Below the pieces are notes generated by a model. The model had not been told where the DNA came from. It was given only the letters and a program-made list of their open reading frames with translations, and ran no database searches. A program made the translations under genes and the position numbers. Source: Thuidium tamariscinum (taxonomy: Eukaryota > Streptophyta > Bryopsida > Hypnales > Thuidiaceae). From it: a DNA stretch of 64,000 nucleotides. Positions 1 through 12,130 of the stretch are shown here, piece after piece. The DNA is taken from the NCBI GenBank assembly GCA_947034885.2, contig OZ019759.1, positions 10,666,501 through 10,730,500 of the forward strand, given 5' to 3'. Within the stretch, counting starts at the first letter, position 1; each line of letters starts with the position of its first letter.

Positions 1-840
1 GGCTTTAGAGCCACAAAATGGTTGACACAGTTATAGTATGCCCTAAATTGTTCTCTGAATTTCATTGCTGTCAGACCATACAATATAACAATTCCACTCA
101 CGAAAGTGCTTAAGGATGTCTTCATCTACATTCTTTTCCACTATCAATTTGCTGGCAAAGACATTGTACTGGCCATTTACAATGTAAAATTCTTTTGTCT
201 TCAACTTGTTTCAATCCTCTTTTTTGGGCTTCTCAACCTGGTTGATAGGCATGACGCACGAATTCTGCTTCCTTGTTTTATCTCGCATCTGCATCAGATA
301 ATGAAACATGTCAACGACTCTACTTGTGACTTCAAATGTTGACGTCAGCGAGCGCGCCTATTAGTTTGTCAATGGGAAGCTTCTTTTTCTCGTCGATGTT
401 AAATATGTATACGTCACTATAGGTTGCCCAATAGTTCTTGTACACTTCTGTTGACTCCTTGTAGTCAACATCGCGCTTGGAATCATGCACAGATGGAACA
501 TTGGTGATAGCTGAAGCAAAGTTGAGGTTTGCAAGTAAAGGTTCGCTTTCGTCCTTCTTAGGAGTTCTCATAGCTGATGAAGAAGCAAGGTTGCTCTTCC
601 AGGCTCCTATTGGTGTTGTCCTAGTGTGTATACTTTTCCTGGTACCCCGGCTTTGTTGCGTACCTGGCGTACCTTGAGAATTTTGTCCCTCTACATGACT
701 AGGGGGGTTGTGGGACACAAATCACGTAGCTGCTTGAGTCTTTTTAAGATCAAGCTTGCCTTTTAGGACCGCGAAGTCCACAAACAATTGCCTTAGCTTG
801 TCATAGAGATTCTTTCTCGTCTTTTGGGCTCCCTTCTTGT
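1..840 (-). pseudogene. Fragment of gene with ParB-like GQ(H/Y)N motif, runs off left edge
   Basis: Read on the minus strand, an open frame runs from about 840 to 332 and then continues in a second frame to base 1. The first part is basic and Ser/Thr/Pro-rich, then gives the block NYWATYSDVYIF and KKLPIDKLIGALADVN. The second frame carries TSRVVDMFHYLMQMRDKTRK, then FYIVNGQYNVFASKLI and WNCYIVWSD. The I-x-NGQ(H/Y)N-x-x-AS pattern resembles the core motif of ParB/Srx-fold proteins, and I recall similar repetitive proteins in non-seed plants, but the fold assignment is inference. There is an in-frame TGA near 721-723 and one frame change near 340, so this copy is probably broken. It differs from the ParB-like gene inside the MULE elements. 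The C-terminal part lies outside the window. Confidence 0.45.
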
Positions 841-959
841 TCTCCAATATCTAGCATCTACTTTTTTCTTTAGTTTAGGGATTTTACAAAAATGGGTGTG
901 AGGAAGAACATTAAATTGACACCATTCAAAGAACCTTGATGAAAAAAAATAGTGATTGA

Positions 960-1330
960 AAGAAAAATTTCAACAACAGAAGAATCTCTATAAAAAAATC
1001 TTGTGTGTAGAGAAATCATAAACATAACAATAATATAAGAATCTTGTAAAGAAAAATAGAGTGTGATCAAATTATTATCTGAACACAAGAGTCTTTATAG
1101 AAGAGAAAAATTGAAAAAAAAGCATTACATTACAAGGACACAAGAATCTTCATGAGGAAAAAAGGATGTGAAAAAACATTACAATACACTAGAGTCTCTA
1201 TAGAAAGATATTAGATGTGAACAAAAAACATTACAACCATGTATTTTTGTTTTTGAACAAAAGGAATTTAAACATTATAATAACACAAGAGTGTGCATAC
1301 AAAAAAAAAAGGTGTGAAAAATAATAATCA
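960..1330. repeat. AT-rich imperfect tandem repeat
   Basis: A loosely repeated unit of about 55-65 bp recurs five or six times. Its recognisable core is ACAAGARTCTYTATARAA followed by a purine-rich stretch and CATTACA. The copies have drifted in length and sequence. No coding frame is supported. Confidence 0.5.
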
Positions 1331-2309
1331 TTTCAAAACAAACAAAATCTCTTATTGACTCCAAAAAAAGAAAAGAGAAAATCAAGTCACATCCACTTTA
1401 ACCCTGAACCAAAAAAAATAATGTGAGTATGAAAAATATATCTACATTATATATAATGCTTCTAAGAAAAAAAGGTTGTTAAAGGATAAATATGTTCACA
1501 CAAACATATGACTCTTCACAAAGAATTAAATACTACCACTTTAAAGGAATCTTACACCAAATGATATCTCTTGCCCAAATAAATCCAATGTGAAGAAGTG
1601 ACAAATCAGTGGGTATAAAGCATATCCTAAACCCTGAAGTAATTGTAAATATTGAAGGTTGTTTTTTTCCTTAAATTCATTAGTCACTCAAAAATTAGAA
1701 AAACAATAAACTACCCATTCTTTAAATTCCATATTCAGTGCATCCACAATCATGGGTACCTCACTCCTTTATTCCAAATTTTTTTCCCACTCACAAGCTC
1801 ACACATTAGCAACCCTGCATATTGAAATGTCTTTATCCTACTTGCATACAGCTTCTCTCGAACTTTTTGATCTTTTATAAATGTACGAGTTGACATATAA
1901 TTTCTTCAAAATATGTGTGGTAATAGATCGATCTATATTAATCAAATTTGTATGAAAACTCAAGAACTAATTGTATGTAATTATTAGCATTTAAGATTGG
2001 ATGTTCTTCTTGATCATCAACATTCTAATAATCATTGAAGGACTAATTTTCTGGCTTGCCATTTCTTAACCCCTTCATGCTACTAGCACCAATTAGTAGC
2101 TTTTGAACGACTAGAAATTGATTAAAAGAAAAATTGAAAGCATTTTTTCATCCATTTTTTGCTTGTTGACCTTTCATGAAGGGTTATGAAGAGTATCTAA
2201 TTGATTTTGTAGTCTTGCTAGTATTTGTCTTCATATGAATGAGAAGTTAGTAAAAAAATAGATCACAAAATATGCTACTTTAGTGTATTTTTAGAAGTTA
2301 CTCTTCGTT
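1331..2309. other. AT-rich intergenic DNA, nothing recognised
   Basis: No open frame with recognisable content, no RNA gene and no clear element ends were seen. The stretch is very AT-rich with poly(A) and poly(T) runs. Confidence 0.5.
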
Positions 2310-2945
2310 GAAAATCTAAAATTTCTCTACAGAATTGACATTTTTTGAATTTAATTGAGTCCAACCAACAAAATGAAGGTCCTTTATTCTAGTTTCCACT
2401 CCGATTTGAATTTTGAAAAAATTTGTTGTATTAAATGTTTTGATGCATTTTCAACTTTGGATGTATTTTCAATGTTTACTATATTCTAATGATAGAATGA
2501 AATGGAAATTGAGTTTGCACCATAATATTTGTAAATATGATATACACCCATGATGAAATTTTCAGATTTTTTGAAATAATTTTCCATTTGATATGATTTC
2601 CCTTGAGTTTTTCTTCAAAAATTTTCAAAAAAATCAATTCTCCCCGAAAAAGTCTAAATTTTTTGTAAATTGTAGAATACATGTAATTTCATCTTTGAAA
2701 AATAAATATAAATTTTTTCATACACATCTAGTTCAAAAACAAACTAAATGGTTATAGGTCTGTTTAATCACTTGTGAGCCTTCCTTCCTCGTTCATGTCA
2801 TTGCAACAGTGTGCAGTCTGTTCGAACACTCAAGTGCCCTGCATTATCCTGGTTGATGGCCCAATTCGTAGTTCGTTGTTTCCTCGCGTCGTCTTAGTGT
2901 ACTATTACTTTCAGACAGGAAAATCTAAAATTTCTCTACAGAATT
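2310..2945. repeat. 27-bp exact direct repeat bracketing 582 bp upstream of the ABCG gene
   Basis: The 27 bases at 2310-2336 recur exactly at 2919-2945, ending in TTTCTCTACAGAATT, directly before the first possible ATG of the ABCG gene at 2947. The TTTCTCTACAG core looks like a splice acceptor. The 582 bp between the copies are AT-rich at first and less so from about 2780. It could be a partial duplication of the gene's 5' end or the scar of an inserted segment. No inverted ends were found. Confidence 0.6.
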
Positions 2946-2946
2946 C

Positions 2947-5545
2947 GTGAAATCATCGACACTTTGTTTGTGTCCAATCATCTGGGAATCAGAAGGGAGA
3001 CTCTTGAGAAATAATCTGGCACTGACTAATACAAAATCATCGAGTATCATGAAGAGTACGTCCCCAGGAAGCCATGGCGTCTTGGATCTCGCAGTGCCTT
3101 TGCAGACTCAACTGCTAGCTAGGAATCGTCCTAGCAGCAAGCCCGAGGACCCTTTTGCACGGAACATCATAGTGAAGGGGCAGAATGTAAACCATAGTAG
3201 TATGAATACCGGTACTGGTTGTAAAAACGTGATCGAAGAGGTCACAGTCGTTTCTGAGACGCCAGAATCGACCTCGACACAGGTTAATCTTGACATTTGG
3301 CTTGAGTTTCGAGACCTTACATACACAGTGATTAGCAAGAAGAAGTTTGAATGGGATTCTTTAAAATGGGCATGTGCTAACTTCTCGCGTTACAGTAATG
3401 AAGATGAAGAGAATCTGCCTCGGAGACAAGAATCTGCGACGCACAACTTATTGCAGGGGATTTCTGGCAAGGCCAAGGATGGCGAGATTCTGGCTGTGAT
3501 GGGACCCAGCGGCTCTGGGAAGTCAACCTTGATTGACGCATTAGCTCAAAGAATAGACAGAAAGAGTATGAAGGGAAGCATTACGTTAAATGGCCAAGAA
3601 GTTGATTCGGATTTACTCCGAAATATCTCTGCGTACGTAATGCAAGATGATCTGCTGTTTCCTATGCTGACGGTGAAGGAGACTCTAATGTTTGCAGCCA
3701 ACGTGCGTCTCCCAGCGAGTCACGGGGAGGATGCAAAGGTTGAGAGGGTCAACAGCATGATTCGGCAGCTGGGATTAGGAAAAGTTGCAGATACTATCAT
3801 CGGAGATGAGTCACACCGAGGTGTTTCAGGAGGTGAGAGGCGCCGAGTCTCTATCGGAATTGATATAGTACATGGCCCTTTGCTTTTATTTCTTGACGAA
3901 CCAACATCGGGCCTTGATTCTTCAAGCGCCTTCATGGTCGTCAAAACGCTCAAACACATAGCAGAGATGGGCAGCATTATAATTTTCTCTGTACATCAGC
4001 CTAGCGACAGAATCTTGGGTCTCATCGATAACCTGATAATTCTCGCTAGCGGCCAGATGATCTACATGGGTCACCCTAGGGATTTAACAGCATACTTTAC
4101 CGCATTCAACCATGGGTATCCTATTCCCTCCTCGCATGGAAATGCGGCTGAGTTCGCTATCGACCTAATTCAAATCCTCAACTCCATGCCGGAAGGCATC
4201 AGGCCTCTTGTGAGTCGGTACAAAGTAACGAGCGCCTACAACAATCTTCGTGCGATAGAGTCGTCGGCATCTTTGCAAGTCAAGCGTCATCCCGCTACGC
4301 CCACGGGAGTAGCGGGTGCAATAGCAGCCAGCATATCGAAGGGCAGATTGATGGCAACCTCTGGCTATGTCGAGCATTGCAATGACAGCACCACGCTGGT
4401 TCTAAAATTTGCCAACTCAAGAAGTGAGGAAATCAAATTCCTCACATGGAGATGTATTACTAATATCCGCAGAACTCCTGAACTCTTCTACACGAGGTTG
4501 GGCACCGTCACTATCTCTGGTATCCTCCTGGCAACCATTTTCTGGCGGCTGGATCACACACCAAAGGGACTCCAGGAGCGTCTCGGATTCTTTACCTTCG
4601 CAATGACTTTCTCGTATTATTCCTGCGTGGACACACTGCCAATCTTCCTTCAGGAGCGCTACATCTTCATTCGAGAGACGACACACAACGCATATCGCAA
4701 ATCGTCTTACGTGCTTGCCAATGCTTTAATCTACATTCCCTTTTTGGGGTTACTATCCTTCGCATTTGCTGTGACCACCTTCTGGGCCGTTGGTTTGGCT
4801 GGCGGATTCAGTGGGTTCTGCTTTTTTTTCCTCATCATTTGGGCCTCTTTCTGGGCCGGTAACTCATTTGCTACGTTCCTTTCAGCAATCATTCCGAACG
4901 TGATCTTGGGTTACACCATTGTTGTAGCTGTCCTAGCATACTTTCTTCTTCTCAGCGGCTTCTTCAGAACGAGAGACAGAATTCCGAATTACTGGATTTG
5001 GTTCCACTACGTATCGTTGATCAAGTATCCATATGAAGCTGTAGTTCGCAATGAGCTCATGAGGTCAAGTGCCACGTGCTACGAAACCGCAGGTAATAAA
5101 GATCCTGCTCCCGAAATGATGTGTACTTTAGTAGAGTAACATTTGCTTTGATGTTGGCTAACAGAAGCGAACATGTCAAGTTCGGTTCCAGTTCATAGAA
5201 GATGAGCTACTTTGAGTTTCTAGAACAGGTATTACCGAAATCAAACCTTGGTGTTCTTTTCTGAGTGCAGGTCAAATCTTCGCAAACACTCCTCTAGCAC
5301 CATACATATCGGAGACGCTTGTCGATGAAGTCCTGGACACTTTGCAGGCTGATGTGCCATCTAGTACACCTTACTCGACCTTGGATGGCTCGACCTGTAT
5401 CATGGATGGCGTAGCCGTTCTCAAAAACCAAGATATCACGAAACTAGGCAAGTGGACCAATCTGGCCATCACGATAATGTTTGGAGTAGTATACCGGATA
5501 CTATTCTATTTTGTGCTTGGCAAAGCTCAGAACCAGAGGCACTGA
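2947..5545 (+). CDS. ABCG-family half-size ABC transporter, two exons
   Basis: Exon 1 is 2947-5092 and exon 2 is 5271-5545. The 178-bp intron has GTAATA and TGCAG boundaries, and splicing restores a glycine to give CYETA-GQIFANTPL. The product is 806 residues from the ATG at 2947. A second in-frame ATG at 3049 (residue 35) may be the true start, since plant ABCG N-termini vary. The nucleotide-binding domain comes first: Walker A GPSGSGKST at 186-194, signature VSGGERRRVSIG from 293, Walker B with LDEPTSGLD at 316-324, and H-loop His at 350. The ABC2-type membrane domain follows (about residues 490-715), and the C-terminus ends in FRILFYF-like VYRILFYFVLGKAQNQR. This is the reverse (NBD-TMD) order of the WBC subfamily, closest by eye to the Arabidopsis ABCG1/2/6/16/20 group, plasma-membrane half-transporters linked to suberin and cutin precursors. 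The substrate is not shown by sequence. There are no internal stops, so it looks functional. Confidence 0.92.
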
Positions 5546-6522
5546 ATGAAAATCTGGGTGTCATGTTGTGATGTCAAATATGCTGGTGAAGTCCAGCAAA
5601 ACTCAATACTGTAGTTAGGATTTCTATCACTGATTCTTCGATCTGACGAAGCAGCTCAGGAATACATGAAAACACATTTTTCTAAGCATTTCTATCAGAC
5701 TGTCTACATCGTTCCATGTTTCATCACGGTAAGTGATGTTTTCATTAGCAGACCTTGTAAACCAGGATCCAACCGAAGGTATTAAAATTGACGATCCATG
5801 TACTATACATGAAAATATATCACATCGCAGATGCTGAAGTGGTGGTTAAGTTTTAAATGAAGCGAGCCCATTGTTTTGAAACTCAATGCAAAGCTACAAT
5901 TGAAGAGCTGGAAAATGAGTCTCAGGGTGAATCGGAAGATATGAAAAAAGGTAGAGAAAAATCATATCAGATTGGTCTGTTTGTCAACGCTTAACCCCTC
6001 TGTGTGTAAATCATTTCTTAAATTGTTGCTTATCTCCTTATCAATTTATATTATTTATCTTAATCTCTTTATAATTTTATATTATTTATCTTAATTTCAT
6101 CAAATTCATCAAATAGACTGTGCTTTTAAAAAAAAAAGTCAAGCATTGACTTAGATGAGTGCAAAGTTTTGTGGTAATAAAAGCCCATGGCAATTGTTTA
6201 TTCATTGCCTAGATTTTGGACATCAAGGCCCTAATAAGGCTTTAACAAGCTTAAATTATTGTGTATTCTACTAGGACATGGAATTGGATCCCAAGCAATT
6301 ATCTACCTACACAAAATAGTGTTTCCAATATCAACCAAGTCTTATGGTGCAATTCATTTTTAGAAAGCAAATATATAAAGGTCCAAAGCTTTTGATTTCA
6401 ATTGAACATTAGTAACATTTCAAAGAAATGAAACATACATTATTGACTTAAAGAAAGGGATGAGGCATTTAGAAGGTGAGAGAGCCATGATAGGAATAGG
6501 GAAAGATTTCTTTTCAAGGTGT
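5546..6522. other. Intergenic DNA between the ABCG gene and element 1
   Basis: This is the 3' flank of the ABCG gene and then AT-rich DNA. No gene, RNA or repeat unit was recognised. The last ten bases before element 1 (6523-6532) are one copy of its target duplication. Confidence 0.5.
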
Positions 6523-6532
6523 GTCATACTAG

Positions 6533-6760
6533 CAACGACGCTAGCGCTCGAGCGTAGAGCGGTGAGCTTGTGAGCTGCGAGCGTGAAGGTTGTGAGCGGT
6601 GAGCCTGAAGTACCTTTTTTTTTGAGAAATTTTAGTTGAATTTTGTTTTTGGTTGACTTTTTCAAAAATTAGAACAAAATTTTTACTATTTATAGTAAAT
6701 TTTGGTACCTATGACCGTGCCTCCTATAACCGTGGATTGTCATAGAATCCTCTACTTTGG
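6533..6760 (+). repeat. Element 1, transposase-side terminal inverted repeat
   Basis: The outer part is GC-richer and built of degenerate 7-10 bp units around GTGAGCCT (GGTGAGC, TGTGAGC, GCGAGCGT). After an A/T stretch come CCTATGACCGTG and CCTATAACCGTGG. The first 14 bases, CAACGACGCTAGCG, are identical to the transposase-side end of element 2 at 39113-39126 on the other strand. Confidence 0.8.
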
Positions 6761-7061
6761 AGCAATTATTGTTTAGTCCTATGTATTTAGAGTTTAGGAA
6801 ATTTGTTTCTGAACTATAGCAATGAATATGCCAACCACTTTAAATACAAAGACTTGTATCACATTCCAATAGTAAATTGTATTTTTTTGACTACCCGGAA
6901 TGTATATGGACAATTCCAAAAGTGAGCGAATTAAAAAAAAGGTCAAAAAATAGAAACACATGCCAAAAAAGATGCCTTCAAAATTAGAATATATCATTTC
7001 AATTGCACTATATGTAAAGAAATACAATATGAATGTAATACACACCAAAAACTAACCATAC

Positions 7062-10000
7062 CTACTTGGAAACAATGATGATTTCTGCTTGAAGTAGAAA
7101 TAGCTTCAAGTCATTGAAGCTATATCTAAGTGCATAAATGAATTTGTCATCATGAATATCCATAGAGTACCTATAAAATAGTATAAGTGCTTACAATTTA
7201 CACATTGCACTTTTCTTTTGACAATGGACACCACTATACTGATAAAATTAGAGCTTATACATATAGGAAATATACCAATTGTCACTTGATATACATTTTT
7301 ATTTCACTCCACCCTAGTCTCCAACACCACTATTGCACCAAGTCCTAGAAGAGGTATAAAGATTACTTCTAGAATTTGTCCTCTAATATTTCCAACACTT
7401 TTCCATTTGTTTTATTGTTCTTTAGTTGGATCATTTGCAAGTCTTTTAATTGTTTGGTTGTTCTTCACTATTGGATGTGCATTTAGATTTGGTAGACATG
7501 ATTGGTTGAATAAGACAAGCTCAAAAATTTTAGCCATTGTAAAGAATTTAGTTGGTAATAATGTGGGCGAGTCGTGGGGGCAAAAACTTACATTCTATAA
7601 GAGTAAAGTTTTCTCTCGATTGAGATTGGTCCGTATTAGTATAGGCTAAATTTCAAGTAGCTCTCGCTAATCAATGACTCACTTCTTCTTTGTGCCTTCT
7701 ATACATCAATCAATGTCATTCTAACAAAACCAGAAATCCACCACCTCTTGCTTAGTTCAAAACTCTTATTTTCTACCTTGATATGTTGGAGCTTGGGTTT
7801 CCTTTCTATCCTTTGCAATCCTTGAAGTACACTTGATTTTTGATGTCTATTGTTGAGCAAAGCATCTTGCATTCAATTTGTATTTGATCCTTGCAATATG
7901 CCATTTCAATGTGTTACAATCGCATTTGCATACTACCAGACGTCACATAGTAAAGAAGATTGACATTGTGATTTTGAGTACCTTTTATTTTATCTTTTAT
8001 AACCTTTTTAGACCATATTTGAATGTAGGGCTACAAAAAATTGACTTTGTTTGGTCTATATTAATCTCTTACATCACCAATAGGTACATCAAGTGTCTTC
8101 TTTGTGCTTCCAAAAATTCTTCTCCTTCCAGATGTGGTACTCAAGTTCCCACGCCATGTGCTTTTGGCAATGTATTCAATACTTTTCCAATTTTTTTGAG
8201 GCATCCGTTGCATCTTGCAGCTCTCAACTTCAATTCCTCCCTTTGATGATCTTGACCCTAATTCATATCTGCTTAGGTATATTTGGTAGTTTGTCATTTG
8301 CATCCAAGGTGCAAATATTGTCAAAACAAGATGCATCGAACAAATTGTTTTTTCTTCTTCCTAACATTTATAGCCACTTGTTATATACCATTTTAGACAA
8401 ATTATAGAAAAGCATATACATCATTTTTTCTAAAGTGAGACCCTACAAATCCAATTATAGCAAGAAATGAGTACAAAATGAAAACACTATTGTCATGCCA
8501 ATTATATTTCAAATTACTTTGCATAGTTGCAAGCATTTTAGTATAAGGTTTTAGGTCTAAAAGAGTGTAATTGAAAAGGATAAATAAATAGAATTCAAGA
8601 AATTTGTAGTATCCTAATTTTGTATATGAGATTAAAAATCCAATAAGATTGTACCTTGAAGTAGGTTGTCAAAGTTGCTCTAAACTCCAAGGTACCACTT
8701 ATAGAATGCAATGATTAGAGATATTTAGAACCATCAAATCCAATGGATTCTAAATACAATTTTTTTTATATAAGAATAAAAATAGTGAAGAATTATATCT
8801 TCAACTAGAACATGATTCAAAATGGTCATTACTAGAAGCTATCTGAAGTGGGAGTTGAAAATGAAGGTACACTTAGAGCTGTCAGATCCGACAGATGTCA
8901 AAGTGATGGCCCATACTAGTTCCATTTTGGAACCTTTCAGATTCTTATTACTATAAATTTTCAATCACTTGTACTAAAATATTTCACTAATTAGATCTAG
9001 TTATGAAAAAAATTCTTCCACTATCAAATTCAAATCTCTAGTCCTCAATTTCTAATAGAATAAAAAAATATTTTCAATACCAAAAGAAGATTCAGTTATC
9101 ATTGTCATGAAGCCTCTCCATTGTAAATACTGAATATGCCAAAATGCAAGCCAGTGATCCAAGTGATGAAGTGAATCTTCACTTACAACTCTACATGAGA
9201 ATCACCATGACCTAATTGCAAGAGAGCATGTCTTTGCTTCATTCAAAGTCTTTGATTCTTTGTATTATTTACATAATGTAATGTACTATTGTTGGAATGT
9301 TTACTTGATGTGCTTTTGTAAGTGAATTATTCCTATGTAGTAAACAAGCCCTCTCATGATTTTTTAAGACCTCATTTGCACAACCACTACCATAAACAAT
9401 GCAAATTGCATTCCAATTGACCATAGCACTATCTACCATGAAATCCTTAAAATATGGCATACGCACTCCGTTTTTCTCTACTTTAGCGTTCAACGACCTT
9501 CAAAACTACACTTGGATCTTCGTATCTTTTGATTGCATGCTACAAACTACAATAGTCATTTCTTTCTTGTAATGAAAGTTGTACACGTGGCAAGCCATGG
9601 TGGTCAATTGTTCATGTGCTTTGCATGGTCAAACATTATCTACACATTCTGTAGATCACCTCCAAGTTGCATGTGCTTCATCAAGTCGACTCTACTTCTA
9701 GGTCCTTCAATGAGCATTTTGAAGATGTAAACCTTTTCTTTGCTATGGCTTGGGAAGATATTATAGTGTATGAATTCAAACTTGGATTCCCTCTTCATAG
9801 TCATAATGATGTCAATGAACCCTTTTTGGTTGTTTGAACATAAAGAGGAGATGATATTCCATATACTACTATTTAGAAACTTGAAGTAATCTATGACCCT
9901 TTCTATTTCCTCTCTTTTCAAGATCTACTTCACTCCCTTTTTGTAGTGAAATGAGTGGTTTGTGAAATCTATACTAGCAGACAAGGCAATGGCAAAATTT

Positions 10001-10130
10001 GTGGTTGTAGAGGTTTTGGCAACTTCATCTACAATGAATATAGTAATTTCTTTTGTAGAGTCTATATACATGCTTTTTTCTATTGAGTGACTATGATTTC
10101 CTATAAGAATTACAACCCTACTCAAATTAA
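7062..10130 (-). pseudogene. Decayed MULE transposase of element 1
   Basis: Translation on the minus strand matches, block by block, the fuller copy at 33881-38228. The upstream block is KEITIFIVDEVAKT at 10125-9925. Next is a segment ending KVYIFKMLIEGPRSRVDLMK at 9921-9640. The putative catalytic block FMVDSAMVNWNAICIVYGSG lies at 9493-9269. WMQMTNYQIYL and IFGSTKKTLDVPIGD lie at 8336-8061, and the C-terminal region is at 7650-7062. The SWIM zinc-finger region near 7250 has lost most of its cysteines. The N-terminal zinc-binding region is missing: a ParB-methyltransferase gene fragment sits where it should begin. Many stops and frame changes show that it is dead. The probable stop codon is at 7062-7064, 529 bp inside the element end. 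Confidence 0.75.
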
Positions 10131-10330
10131 GGTTGTCACTACAACAATAGTAAATCTTAGTATCACAGGTGTCATTTTAGGAATCAAGTCAAGAACCTTC
10201 TCCAATGTCATTTCAAGAATCTCGTTCATGCTCTAATGCCTTTCCATCTACACTAGCAATACATCCATTTTTTTTTGTCAAACTTAAAATGAAAAATAAG
10301 CAAAAGCAAAGTCATGCAATATCTTGAAAT

Positions 10331-10790
10331 TTAACTCACCTCTTTTAGGAAGCCAAGCCTATTAGAGGGATGAGCCACTACTAATAGTAGTTTGTCCATT
10401 TTTACCATCAAAGTATTAGTTCTCTCTTTCGCTCTAGCCCTTATAGCATGAATGACCTCTTTTAGCCTTTTGTTGCTTTTTGGTGTGGCATTAATATACT
10501 TTCTCATTGCAACATGTGCTACTTGAAAAATATCTTGGTGCACGATTATCCCATTTTTTCACTTAGTTATCAAAAAAGTTTCAAAAGCATGCTAGCAAAA
10601 GGATTTGAATTTCTTGAAGAACAACGTATTTTTCTATAAATGAATGATGTAAAAACCTCCATAAGTACGATGTACCATTTCTTGAAAACCATGCTTTCAA
10701 AACACCTTTTCTTCTTTGTGAGGCTAAGTAAGTAGATTTGTGAATCATTCACCAGAAAAAGTCTATACTTTTGCATTTAGTACAAAGTGA
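10331..10790 (-). pseudogene. Fragment of the ParB-methyltransferase-type gene
   Basis: Two minus-strand blocks match consecutive exons of the gene at 24122-31417. One is MQKYRLFL...KKWYIVLMEVFTSFIYR (10776-10570), equivalent to the block VQKYGLLPIERFIEML there. The other, 10543-10331, contains AKERTNTLMVKMDKLLLV and ends FLKEV, equivalent to AKERTGKLNVKMSKLASV and FLKEV. It lies upstream of, and in the same direction as, the transposase remnant, in addition to the longer copy on the right of element 1. Element 1 therefore holds parts of two copies, implying nesting, recombination or capture of a neighbour. Confidence 0.65.
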
Positions 10791-10819
10791 ATGTCATAAT
10801 CTACTCAATTTCAAAGCTA

Positions 10820-11940
10820 TCTTTTTAGTCATGGTTTCAAAAAATTTGAAAAATAAACCTTTGAAAAAATCAATGGTATCAAAACTAGAAGTATCTTTCA
10901 ACATCTTCTAAAGTTCAATTAGATTCAATAGACCTTTAGGGGGTGCTTGGAGGTTCCCTTCTTTTAAGTACCCTATTGAATTTCAAAGCTATCTTTTTAG
11001 TCATGGTTTCAAAAAATTAAAAAAATAATTTTTAAAAAGTCAATGGTATCCAAATAAGAATTAATTCTAAGAGTACTATAAAGTTTAATTGGATCCAAGA
11101 GAAATTGGGGGATGCTTGGAACTACCTCTCTTTTTGAATACCCTGCTGAATTTCAAAACTATCTTTTTGGTTATGATTTAGAAAATTTAGGAAATTTCTT
11201 TTAAAAAAATTTAAAGGAGCCCAAATTAGGAGTACCATGAGACACTTCCAAAAGGGCCGTCGGATCCGACAGACCTTTTTGAGGTGCCTCATGGTACCCC
11301 CAATTTAGGTACCTTGCTAAGTCCAAAATCAAATTTTTGGTCATAGTTTTAATTTTTTAAATTTTTTTTCTATATTAAGAATTAATAAAGAGAATTATAT
11401 ACTAAATTAATAAATAAAATTCAAAATTTTTAAAACTATGACCAAAAACTTGATTTTGGATTTAGAAAGGTACCTAAAATGGGGGTACCATGAGGCACCC
11501 CAAAAAGGTCCGTCGGATCCGACAGCCCTTTTGGAGGTGCCTTATAGTAATCCTAGTTTGGGCTCCTTGAATTTTTTTTTAAAAAAATTTCCTAAATTTT
11601 TTAAACCATGACCAAAAAGATAGTTTTGAAATTCAGCAGGGTATCTAAAAGAGAAGTAGTTCCAAGCATCCTCCAATTTTTTTTGGATCCAAATACAATT
11701 TATAGGAATCTTAGAATTAACTCTATTTTTTATACCATTGAATTTTTCAAAAGTATTCTTTCAATTTTTTGAAACCATGACTAAAAAGTTTTGAAATTCA
11801 ATAGGGTACCTAAAAGAGGGGCACTTCTAAGCACCCCATAAAGGTCTATTGAATCCAATTGAACTTTATGGGATGTTGAAAGATACTTCTAGTTTTGATA
11901 CCACTAACTTTTTCAAATGTATTTTTTTCAAAATATTTGA
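10820..11940. repeat. Long inverted repeat (fold-back), arms about 540 bp
   Basis: The left arm (about 10820-11365) is the reverse complement, imperfectly, of the right arm (about 11395-11940). Landmarks pair around a centre near 11380: TGGTATCAAAACTAGAAGTA at about 10873 with TACTTCTAGTTTTGATACCA at about 11884, and GTACCCTATTGAATTTCAAA with TTTGAAATTCAATAGGGTAC. Each arm itself contains a smaller palindrome centred on CGTCGGATCCGACAG (about 11222-11308 and 11474-11563). Transcription through it would give a long hairpin RNA. It lies between the two genes of element 1. Confidence 0.8.
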
Positions 11941-12061
11941 AAATATGACCAAAACCTTAATTTTGAATTCAATTGGGTACGTAAAAGAGGGGAGCACCAA
12001 GTACCTTAAATGGTCTGTTGGATCCTATGGAACTTTATGGGGTGGTTGGATACTTAGAATT

Positions 12062-12130
12062 AGAGTACTATGAGATACTTCAAAAAAGTCCGATTCTTTT
12101 TGGAGTATCTCATGGTATCCCAATTTTGGA
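12062..12130. repeat. Hairpin without the central GGATCC
   Basis: The arms GAGTACTATGAGATACTTC and GGAGTATCTCATGGTATCC pair imperfectly around GTCCGATTC near 12092. It looks like a relative of the GGATCC-centred palindromes nearby that has lost its central site. Confidence 0.55.

Noticed and set aside
7407-8407. Plus-strand ORFs of 80-122 codons
   Set aside because: They are antisense shadows of the element 1 transposase remnant.
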